Both the position numbers and the translations under genes were made by a program. From Rehmannia glutinosa (taxonomy: Eukaryota > Streptophyta > Magnoliopsida > Lamiales > Orobanchaceae): 64,000 nucleotides of DNA. The stretch is from positions 83,400,477-83,464,476 of the forward strand of contig CM071928.1 of the NCBI GenBank assembly GCA_016081115.2, written 5' to 3'. Shown here piece after piece: positions 46,531 to 57,000 of the stretch (the first letter of the stretch is position 1; each line of letters starts with the position of its first letter). Under the pieces are notes generated by a model. That model saw only the letters and a program-made list of their open reading frames with translations. It ran no database searches and was not told the DNA's origin.

Positions 46531-47702
46531 CTTCAAACTCCCATGCCCCTAAAAACATCCTCTAATCATCCACAATCAGCATACCCTTAAACAAACATAC
46601 CCTAACGCCTCGATTGGGAACATGGATATGAGGGGAAAAATTATATAGTCAGCTTATAACCTTTGATTGGGGTATTGGACTTGGGCCTGGTATTGATAGG
46701 AAGCCCGTTCCACTATCAAGCTGTGGTTTGATTACAAATCCATAGGAGAGTTGTGGTATTATCTAATCCTAGCTGTGGCCCATGAAAATTTGAAGGAAGC
46801 ATTCCAAATTTGCCCCTTCTTTTTGCCAGGTTAATGTCGCAAATAACCCTGATATTTGGAGTAATATCTGCCAAGCCAAGTATAAATTAAAAAACCCAAC
46901 TCAGGCTTCAGCAAGCCACAACAAACCCTAGCAAAGTTGAATTTTCCAGTCTCCCTCCTCTTCTCGACAAAACCCATTTCAGATTTTCCTTTCATCGTCT
47001 ACTTTTTTTCGTTTATTTATGATCGAATCCCTAAAATGTGACATGGAGTTATATTTTTCTGGTTGTGTTTGCAGGAAGAAGACCGAAAATAGTTACAATA
47101 TCTGAAAGCAAGCCAACGAAGGTACGGATAACAATTTTCGACCAAAATATGGAGCACAAGTATTTTGTTTTGTTCGCTTCTCATATATTTCATTTTTCGA
47201 TTCAACTATCTTTTTACCATTTTTCATGTATTTTATTTTTCTGTATCTAAAATTGTAGAATCGATTCAACAGACAGGTGGTATAAACTGTTCAAGGTTAT
47301 ATTATTTCTTGATTGGGGTTTGTATTTTATTTTAGATACATGAATATTTTTACAAGTACGAATAATAATTACTTTTTACCTTGAAGAATATTGGTTTAAT
47401 TTTAGATATTCCAGCATTTTAGATATATTTTATTACAAAATTTTGCTTCTCGATTCCTGGTCTGATTTATGAATATTGGTATAAACTGTTGGGCCCATTG
47501 TGCATATTAACATTTTATTACTCATATGTGTTGATGAAGTGATTGTAATTATCTTACCTCTAATTTAAATGTTGAACTGACTATTGTTTTTTATTGTGGG
47601 TCTATCTTAACTATTAATAAAAGGTGGAATATTAGTATCAATATATTGTTGGTTTAGATTCTGGGGTCTACCTAACCTATTATAACAAATACATTTTGCT
47701 AG

Positions 47703-49123
47703 ATGGACCAGGTTACAAATCAACAACACATAGTGGTGGTTATAGAGGATATTATAACAATAATCAAATTCTTTCTCCTATTCGTGCATGCATATAAATC
47801 ACTTCAGTCACATGGGCAGCGTCGAAGAAACGTGCGTGGTAGGGCTGCCAGGTATAGAGTTACTGACAAAATTCCAAAACAAATAGAACATTTACATGAC
47901 CTTATAAACATTAGTGATCAAACATGTATAAATAACCTTAGAATGGATAGGAATGCCTTTTCTAGATTGTGTTTTCTTCTTGAGAACGTAGGTGGACTTG
48001 TCCGTACAAGAAATGTACAATTTACCGAGCAAGTAGCCATTTTCTTGACTGTCCTTGCCCATCATGAAAAACATCGAGTTGTCCAGTTTCATTTTAAGAG
48101 GTCAGGTTACACCATTAGCAAACATTTCAATGTTGTACTAGAAGCTCTGCTTAGGCTCCACTCAGTTCTACTTATTAATCCTGAGCCAATTCAAGATGGA
48201 AGCACAAATGAAAGATGGAAATGGTTTAAGGTAAATATTTTGACATTTTTTAAACACATGTATACAATATATATATATATATATATCAAGTTGTATATCA
48301 TTAAAATTATTGTGGTTGTATGGTTTGATAGGATTGTCTAGGGGCGTTAGATGGCACTTACATTGACGTGAGAGTGCCAGTTGGGGACAAAGGACGCTAT
48401 AGGAACAGGAAAGGAAAAATTGCAGTTAACGTCTTGGGGGTTTGCGATCCAAGCATGAAGTTTGTATACTTATTAAGTGGGTGGGAGGGGTCTGCCGCTG
48501 ATTCCCGGATTTTACGAGATGCTGTGACTAGACCGAATGGGTTTAAAGTTCCAATTGGTATGACATCTGAAAACGTAGATTCATTTTTTAAAAGATAAAT
48601 CAGTTTGATAGAATTTTTGGTTGAAACATTTTAAAATGAATGTCATCTTTGTAATCTTATTTCAGGGAACTATTATCTATGTGATTGTGGGTACACAAAT
48701 GGAGCTGGGTTTCTAGCACCATACAGAGGTTCTAGATATCATTTGGATGAATGGGGTGTTGGATCTTCTGCCCCTCAAAACTACCGTGAACTATTTAACT
48801 TGAGGCATGCTAAAGCTCGTAATGTGATAGAAAGGACATTTGGTTTGCTTAAATTTCGATGGGGTATTCTTAGAAGTACTTCCTACTACCCAATCAAGAC
48901 TCAAAATCGAATTATTATGGCATGTTGTTTAATCCATAATTTCATACGTACTGTCATGAGTGTTGACCCTTTAGAACACTTGTTTCCAGCCGATGTTATT
49001 AACCATTATGGTGTTGAAGGCCTTGACGAGTACATTGATGTAGTAGAGACAAACCAAGAGTGGAGTGATTGGAGAGACCATATTGCAATGTCCATGTACA
49101 ACGATTGGACTGCGAGACGTTAA
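47703..49123 (+). CDS. PIF/Harbinger transposase (DDE_Tnp_4 type)
   Basis: Nuclease that cuts and joins the element ends. Exons 47703-48230, 48332-48557 and 48666-49123 join in phase with GT-AG introns to about 403 aa, the usual size. The N-terminal part has the helix-turn-helix-like region MDRNAFSRLCFLLENVGGL and FLTVLAHHEKHRVVQFHF. The catalytic triad is visible: first Asp in LGALDGTYIDVRVP, second Asp in YYLCDCGYTNGAGF, Glu in ARNVIERTFGLLKFRW. The frame is fully open. It needs a SANT-type partner, encoded downstream, to bind DNA and enter the nucleus. Confidence 0.92.
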
Positions 49124-49430
49124 GTTTGTAATGAATAAACTATTTGTAATGAACAAACTATATGTACTAATCTAGAATATTTTAATGTCTTTTTCATTTA
49201 TGTTGAATTACCTAAGATTGAAGCATTGTAATGAATATTTACTTTTCAGCCTAGAATATTTACCTAAGATTGAAGCATTGTAATGCTGTAATGATTACTT
49301 TTCAACATTGTAATGAAGATTTATGTCCATTTACCTTTTCATTTAATGTCGTCATCTTGAATATTTGTAATGAACAAACTATCTATATTTTTTGTTATAA
49401 ATATATTATCCAGGCTAACAATTAGGTGAC

Positions 49431-50382
49431 ATGATTCAGTTTTTTTTATCTCCTTTTAAAAAGATGTGGGCAGGAAAAACATCATCAAGTGTTGGTCGAG
49501 GTGCTCCTGCACGAAAAATGACTAGTACAAGACGTTCCTGGACAACATTAGAGGAGCAAGTCTTAGCAAATTCACTGAAAGAAATTGTGGTTCAAGGCTG
49601 GAAATGTGATAATGGCTTCAAAGCTGGTTATCTAGCAGTGTTAGAGAAGTCCATGCAACAAGCATTTCCTGGAACGGATCTCAAAGCAGATCCCCATATC
49701 AATTCAAAAATCCATGTTTGGAAAAAAAACTATGGATCTCTTAGCACAATGTTGGGCAGATCAGGGTTTGGTTGGAATGATGCAGCCCATTGCCTTGATG
49801 TGGAAAATGACGAGGTGTGGTCGAATTATGTTAAGGTAATTTTGAATTTCAACATTTACTTTTGGTCATGTTTTGCTTCATTCCATAATAATCTGACACA
49901 AACAAATGTGGTTTTGTTCCAGACTGATGGTAATGCTCGTACAATGAGGTTCAACATTGTAATGCTCGTACAATGGTGAAAACAATCCTTCAATGTTTAA
50001 CTCACCAAACACCGAATCTCATTACAATGGAGTAAGCCATGAAGAGAGCACTGCAACAGGGAGCACTAAAGCATCATCCAAAAAGAGAAATTTTACGGAG
50101 TGCAAAGACGATGGATTGGTCGATGTTATGTCGAAGTTTTGTGATAAAACTGATGCTCGGTTGGGGGACCTTGTGAAATGTTTATCTTTTGAGCATAATG
50201 CATCGACAAATCGAAAAGCTGTTTTTGATGCAATTGATGGGATGAGTTTCATGTCAGTTGAAGATCAAATCTTTGTTTCCAAGCAATTATGCAATAACAC
50301 AAAAGACCTGGACCTATTCTTCAGTCTGCCGGACGATAAACGAGTTGTGATGGTTTCCATGTTGCTGAATGGAAAGATATAA
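49431..50382 (+). pseudogene. Harbinger ORF1, SANT/Myb-like partner, broken in the middle
   Basis: The partner protein of PIF transposases. Exon 49431-49835 encodes the trihelix/SANT domain (SWTTLEEQVLANSLKEIVVQ ... INSKIHVWKKNYGSLSTML ... WNDAAHCLDVENDEVWSNYV); an ATG at 49464 is an alternative start. The next exon opens with TDGNARTMRF, as expected for the family, but then stops at about 49979. Exactly there gtaatgctcgtacaatg occurs twice within 33 bases. The C-terminal half continues in another frame from about 49993 (MFNSPNTESHYNGVSHE ... LPDDKRVVMVSMLLNG). The family's conserved middle segment is missing, so this copy is probably not functional. Confidence 0.78.
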
Positions 50383-51154
50383 GAGACATGCTCCCACGCC
50401 CTAAGAGATTGGCTGTATTTTGACTATCTTTTGAACAACTATTTGGTTTGCCTTATTAATGACTATACTAATGCAACCAACCAGACTAGAATATCACTAA
50501 TTTATGTCATGATGGTAGTAGATATTCAATTTTTGTGGATGTAATTATGCAAACTAACAGTGGTTCTTTGTTGCATACTTAGAAACCAATATTACATCTT
50601 TGTTGCATTATTAATGACTATATTGGGGGTCTGTGCACCTTTGCCTTGTTGATATTGGTTATATTACATCATTGTGTTTGGTTTATTGTGTAAATGCTAG
50701 AATATTCAATTGTCCTTTTACCTGTATCTACATTTTTACACATCATATCTGAATTTGTATCGTAATTTTGTCTTTTATGCAATATAAAGTTTGTCTTTTA
50801 TGCAATATATCTCCTTTTTTATGCAATCTATTACGAGGGCAAACTAATGACCAAAACATTTAAATACACATACACTAAGACCAAAACATTGAAATGCGGA
50901 ATACTACTAAAAAGATGGTGAAACCAAAACACCACCAACTAAATTACATAATATTGAAGACAACCCAGCCGTCAAACAACTTTTCAGTGAAAATTGCAAC
51001 ATAAACTTATGCTATAGAAAATCAAATAACATAAACCAAACATTACATGACCCAGATAGACACACAAACAAAGCTAACAAATTGAGTACCAATAGTACGA
51101 CCATGCAACTTACTTTTCTTCTTTCTTCCAAACATTACATGACCTAGAGACAGC
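50383..51154. other. Non-coding interval between convergent Harbinger genes
   Basis: AT-rich sequence between the plus-strand ORF1 and the minus-strand SANT-like gene. A short stretch, cttacttttcttctttcttcca, is duplicated near 51110 and 51147. Confidence 0.5.
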
Positions 51155-52010
51155 TTACTTTTCTTCTTTCTTCCATGGACTGTTTGATGCACACGAGCTG
51201 CTCTGATTTTCATGAGTGGGTGAATTGAATGGAACAACTGGATGAGGAACATTATTTCCAGACACATTAGACGAACCAGCCAATGAACCGTCAGATGCTG
51301 AGTCAGAGTTATACCAAGCCATTTCATTCCAGAAAGAATTATCAGTGTTATCTGTACTATTATCGTATCCAGGAATAAGAACATCATCATAAGCATCTTC
51401 CGCTACATCAACGCCCTCTTCCTCCTGAACATTGTCATCATCATGATCGCTAGATATCTCAATTATCTCATTATCAGATGGTACTTCGTCAGTCTCGTTC
51501 TTTTCAAAGATGCATTTCAGTGAAGCAAACTCGGCTTCACCCTGTAGCATATATGTGCAAGCCAATTTCTCCTCCTACATTAAATTAGTTAGTAAATAAA
51601 TTTTAACATTTAATTATGTAAATGCAAAATAACAAAGGAAAAAAATAGCAGTTAACCGCACCCTGCATATCATATCCCAACTGTCTTTGCCACAATGCAC
51701 GAAATTGGTGTTTGAATCATAATAGACACCACTCAGTTGTGTCATCCAGTTGAACACCTGATAGCGTTTGAGGAGTTTTTTGGTCCTTCCAACAAAGTAA
51801 CCATAATCAAAGTTTGTCCCGAACTCCTCGTTCATTGAGGCCCTTGCAATGAGAATGGCAGAAGTGTTGCGCTCACCCGGGGTAAAATTTCCCAAAATGG
51901 CTTGTTGAACAGCTCTTGAATGAATGTCCTGGTCCATGTCCTTAGTCCACTCGATTGTAGAACACACGATCCTGAGACATTGCTCCTCTTGGCATCTGTT
52001 TTGGAGGCAT
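51155..52010 (-). CDS. Second SANT/Myb-like protein in the Harbinger element (start disturbed)
   Basis: Exons 51662-51967 and 51155-51553 (approximate acceptor near 51575-51580) join in phase using a GTGCGG donor. The domain is the plant transposon-associated Myb/SANT type: EWTKDMDQDIHSRAVQQA, FGTNFDYGYFVGRTKKLLKR, GVYYDSNTNFVHCGKDSWDM. The second exon has an acidic stretch (EIIEISSDHDDDNVQEEEGV) and a Ser/Asn-rich tail. A good start, MPPKQMPRGAMSQDR at 52010, is in a different frame from the domain, so there is either one extra base near 51965-51975 or an unrecognised small intron. Function is unknown, possibly an ORF1 variant or regulator. Confidence 0.6.
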
Positions 52011-52331
52011 TGTTTCTTTGGAAGATGTTAGACTAGCTTATAAGTTTTTCAATTATTACAACAAGCTGGTATTATATAGGAAAAAGATGAGCAACACTTT
52101 TTGGCATTATGCACCAATTGAAATGTGTAATGTCTATTCATCATCATTCTATAAGATTCATTGAGATCTTTCATCGCTTACACAAATCTTTAGTTTAGAT
52201 TTGGTGTTGTAAAGCAAGGTGTAGTCATTCAACAAAAATAATCTGACATATAAAAAAAGTGGTTAGATTCTTCATGTTTTTAGCTTATTGGACCAAAATG
52301 AACAATATATAAAGAAATACTATATAATTCT

Positions 52332-52441
52332 GACATATAAAAAAGGTAGTTCAGGGAATATATTCTCTGAAATGAAAATTATTACATTAGCATCATTGAA
52401 CATTGACATATAAAAAAGGTAGTTCAGGGAATATATTCTCT
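52332..52441. repeat. Short direct duplication
   Basis: gacatataaaaaaggtagtt followed by cagggaatatattctct occurs twice, about 73 bases apart, between the two minus-strand Harbinger genes. Confidence 0.85.
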
Positions 52442-52532
52442 ATTACAACTTCATGTAACCTCAACATACTTCATGCATACTCATTAACATACTTCAGTAA
52501 CATACTTTATACATACTCATTAGCATTGTGGG

Positions 52533-53049
52533 TTAATGCAGTTTCAACATTTCAGTCTCTTCTTCTCGTTGAAAATTATATATGAAGAGCACCATCACAG
52601 CCAATATGCTCCAAGTAATTACGATAACCCATCTTAGTTTCTTCTCCTTGGCCTGCAAATGGGCAACTATTTGGTCTTGGGCTTTAAGTCGTTTTATCAA
52701 ACCGGGGATAATATGTGTACACCTTTCGCACATTTCATCTTCGTACCATTCGAAAAAACCACATCGTGTGCCCTACATGTACACATACAGAATGTGTGTA
52801 ATTATTCCCTACATATCACCAATTTCATTAGAAAGCACATGGAAAGAATAATGATCAGTAACTAACCCCATAGTCTGGGCAAGAACGAAACCGACGTCCA
52901 GGGTTAGAAGTTGTCCACGAGGTGCGTATAGGAACGACATGTCCACAATGACATAGTTTAGTTGTTTGTGACTGGTTGTGGTTTGAGATGGAATCAGGGG
53001 AGTAACGATTTTTACTTTCTTCACTTAAGTGGTGGTGCCTCGACGACAT
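52533..53049 (-). CDS. GRF-type zinc finger protein with C-terminal membrane segment
   Basis: Exons 52867-53049 and 52533-52772 join in phase (GTTAGT donor) to about 140 aa. The GRF zinc finger is complete: LCHCGHVVPIRTSWT, NPGRRFRSCPDYG, then across the junction GTRCGFFEWYEDEMC. It is followed by a short coiled region (IIPGLIKRLKAQDQIVAHLQ) and one membrane segment (LRWVIVITWSILAVMVLFIY) with a charged tail. GRF fingers bind single-stranded nucleic acid in several DNA-repair enzymes. Small plant GRF proteins of this layout are common and their function is not established. Its position inside intact Harbinger ends makes it element cargo or a captured gene. Confidence 0.85.
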
Positions 53050-53733
53050 TAATGGGAATCCCTAATTGCAACCTCAATTAAACCAACAAAGTCAGCACAA
53101 CTAAACACATAGTTGTTAAATCAGAAAATGTGTATACAAGCCAACAAAAAAGAATGCGGAATTGGAATTGAATTACAATTTATCAAAGTTCAGAATTGAT
53201 TTCTAGTAAATGTATGTATTTCTTAATCTAAGTTATTGAATAGCAAAATTCCAATTTTCAATCGCATTGTGTGCCCTAAGACATATATATATATATAAAG
53301 CAGTAACTTTTTAAAACCTCAATTAAACCCTTTTTTTGTTTGCCGCGGTAGCAAGGATGAAGAAGACGTTGATCTCCCGACTTAAATGGTGAAACGAGTT
53401 GTTTGTTTTCTATGTTTCAGGCGAGCCGTCGTTGAAGAAGATTTCTTCTTCGTATAAACCTGAAAAAATAAAGCAGAGTTGGAGCAAAAAATAAGTGAAA
53501 ACGATTGAAATTGGGCTCCACATGGGCCAGGGACATTATTGACATTTTATAAACTATCACACCTAATCCACGTTCCAAAGCAAAGTATTAATAAAATTAT
53601 GTAATCTGTTCATATCTTAATCACAAACTCCAATCAAGAAATAATGCACTACTATAATAACCTTGAACAGTGTAATCCCCATTAATCCAATCCTAATGTA
53701 TATATCCTATCCAACTTCCCAATCGAGGCGTAA

Positions 53734-54008
53734 GCATTCCTATATCGAGATAATAAAAATTGATTTGTTATTATTATTGTATCACTCACACAGTCACACT
53801 CACTCAGGTCACTCTTTTCCCTCTTCCGTTGTTTGAAATACTTTCCGTCCCCGCCACAGCCACTCATTACGGCGGCAAAGCAGAAGAGAAACGACTTTCT
53901 TCCTCATTTTTTCCTTTTACCTGCATCCACTCCTTAGCACTAAATCAATTACACATCGAAACAAGGACGTCTAGAACCCTAGTTTGTTGAATTTCGAGGG
54001 GAAACAAA
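53734..54008 (+). promoter_or_regulatory. Gamma-tubulin 5' flank
   Basis: The promoter/5' UTR interval of gamma-tubulin. The Harbinger right end is only about 280 bases from the start codon, so the element sits in the proximal promoter. A CT-rich tract at 53810-53840 suits a leader. Confidence 0.45.
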
Positions 54009-57000
54009 ATGCCGAGGGAAATTATTACGTTGCAAGTGGGGCAATGCGGGAATCAGATCGGAATGGAGTTCTGGAAGCAGCTCTGCCTCGAGCATGGCAT
54101 CAGCAAGGAAGGCATTCTCGAAGATTTTGCCACTGAGGTTCAGTTATCTCTCAACTATTTTTTTTTTCTTTTTTAGCTCTATGTTCTGTCTGCTTGTATT
54201 TTTTGAACTGTATGTTGTATGGCTGTTTAGTTTGTATTTTGATTGTTGAGCGTGAGATTTTGATTTATTGGATTATTGGTGGTGGAAATGTTGACCCACT
54301 TTATTTGCTTTGGAGTTTTTTGTCTTTCTCTCTTCTTTTCCCAAAGAGGGGTTTCAGTGTTAAATTTACAAAGATCATCCATGAAAATACTTACAATGCT
54401 CACTGTGGCTACTGAAAGCGAATATATAGAATTGAGGTCACCCATAAATCTGAATTTATTACTTCATTACATCAGAAAAAGTTTGTTTTATTGTTTTTGG
54501 AACTTTCTTTTTTTGCCCATTTCTATTGGGTTTTGTGGATGGAGAAGGACTAAACGTAGTATATACTATATATGTTCATTGCGAATTATTTTTCCAGACT
54601 CAGAGGTTTGATTGGGGCCAAATGTATGGTGTAAGCTTTTTCAAATTATCTTTAATTTCTCCATAGTTTGCATCTGTTAGTATGACAGACTGACCGAGGA
54701 TATTCTATGACAAGCACAATGTCTTCATTGAGATCTTGTTCTATACTGTACTCAGTGGTAATGCAGGGGCGAAAAAATGGAGTTGGGATAAGTATAGTAA
54801 CAATCAATCAACATTTATGAAATGTGATATAAGCTGTGGGGGATTTTACAATGTCATATTTTGCTACTAGAGGGAGATTCCTTTTTCCTTTTGAATTTAA
54901 GACTAAGGAGCATGTGCATGCCAATGAATTTTGGGAAATCAATGCGATAACACCTGCGTAGTCACTCAAATATGCAGAGATGATACACACATATCTATTT
55001 GGGTGAGTTTGGTGTCTAAACGACAGATATTTGTAGATCATATCAGAAATTGAGTGCAGTCCATCAGGTTACGTACCGCATAAAGTATTCTCTGAATGTT
55101 CATGCTGCAGGGAGGCGACCGGAAAGATGTGTTTTTCTATCAAGCAGATGATCAACATTATATACCACGAGCTTTACTTATGGATTTGGAGCCTAGGGTG
55201 ATCAATGGCATACAAAACAGTGAATACAGGAATCTTTACAACCATGAGAATGTATTTATTGCGGACCATGGAGGGGGTGCTGGTAATAATTGGGCAAGTG
55301 GATACCATCAGGTCTGGACTTCTTCCTCTTTAGACTTTAATACACATGTGCCTTTACTGTGTAAGGCTGCTGATAAAAATTGTGATTGCACAGTATTCTT
55401 CTTGGGATTATCAACATTATATCATTGATTATAAACCATGTCAGTCAAAATGTAATGTATTTGGTACAATGAACATATATTTTTCTTTCCACTGAAATAA
55501 TCATTATTATTGGTTGAATGCTACTTCTATGACCACCGCAATTTTATTCGTTTGAAGTTTCTGCTTTGGATCTGTTTAGTTATTATCACTGTCATGCTGG
55601 CATTTTTGCTTTTCTAGCTTCTACTGTCTAGTGATCTTGGAGTAGGAATTCACATGATGAATGTTAGTCATGATGAAATGTTACCTTGACCAAGAAACAG
55701 TATATTTGACATATAAACTAGTAACAGAAACTTATTTCTATAAAGACTGATCTAATTATCAGAAATAAATGTTGCTGGAAAACTCATTCCTTTATTAAAT
55801 TTTTTTACCAGTGGAAGGCTTGACTCTTGAATTATGTTTAAGATGTGTCCTTATGCTGTCCCACATGTGTTCACATTTGCATCTTCAGGCTAGTGCAAAC
55901 GCATCATCCTTCCATACTTTCTTGGACTTCGATTTCATTTTGCTTTCTCCATTGTTGCATTTCTTCCTTGTTGATTGCTTAATGTTGTATGTCTTTTGAA
56001 TTTGCATGCAATATCGTGAAATCGTCTTATTAGTGCGACTGCCACTGTTTTATCAGGGTCAGCAATATGAGGAAGATCTAGTTGACATGATAGATAGAGA
56101 GGCAGATGGCAGCGATAGTCTCGAGGGTTTTGTTTTATGCCATTCGATTGCTGGGGAACAGGCTCAGGTGCTTTTAGCTGTTCTACCTATTCTTGTTTTT
56201 GAAGTTGTTGAAGCTCTATATTTATTTGTATTGACAAAGTACTTATGGCCAGAGTTTGCATTGCTTAACTCAGAAATTAATGGTCATGATCATTTGATCT
56301 GGTTATATTTTGCAGTCATAAATTTACCCCTTCCTCACAAGGACATCAATTAGCTTGTGGCATTTGCGAAATGGTCATTTCTAGATTGTTGTTGACAGCT
56401 TTTTAAAGTTGATATCCCCTGAGAATTATATTTGGCCAGAGGTTTTATCCATCATTGTTGGCTAGAAGGATATCTTTCTGTGACAATGTACTCACATTTT
56501 TCACTCTGTTAATTATTGCATGCTTATTGCGTTGTGATTGCTCTGGTGCAGGTATGGGTTCGTATCTGTTGGAGACTCTGAATGACCGCTATAGTAAAAA
56601 ACTTGTTCAGACTTACAGTGTATTTCCTAATCAAAATGAGACTAGTGATGTGGTGGTTCAGCCATACAACTCTCTTCTAACTCTCAAACGACTGACATTA
56701 AATGCTGATTGCGTTGTTGTTCTTGATAATACCGCACTTAACAGAATTGCTGTAGAGCGGCTTCATATCACAACTCCCACTTTTGCCCAAACAAATTCTC
56801 TAGTTTCCACTGTCATGTCAGCAAGCACAACCACCTTACGATATCCAGGATATATGAACAATGATTTGGTTGGTCTACTTGCTTCTTTGATCCCTACTCC
56901 TCGATGCCACTTTCTAATGACAGGATATACACCACTTACAGTCGAGCGCCAGGTCAGACATTGCTTAACCTGATTTTTCTTTCCGTGTATAGTCTAAATT

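Larger units (their letters stand above)
46606..53730. mobile_element. PIF/Harbinger transposon, 7.1 kb, with accessory genes
   Basis: Perfect terminal inverted repeats cgcctcgattggga at both ends, flanked by the 3-bp duplication TAA (46603-46605 and 53731-53733). It contains a DDE transposase (47703-49123), the partner SANT/Myb-like ORF1 (49431-50382), and on the other strand a second SANT-like gene (51155-52010) and a GRF zinc-finger membrane gene (52533-53049). About 1.1 kb on the left and 0.7 kb on the right are non-coding. A piece of the right subterminal region also occurs inverted near 47286-47330. The element looks fairly recent at the ends but ORF1 is broken. Confidence 0.92.

Noticed and set aside
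51043..51396. Minus-strand open frame beginning MLMMMFLFLDT
   Set aside because: It overlaps the second exon of the SANT-like gene in another frame and lacks any domain.
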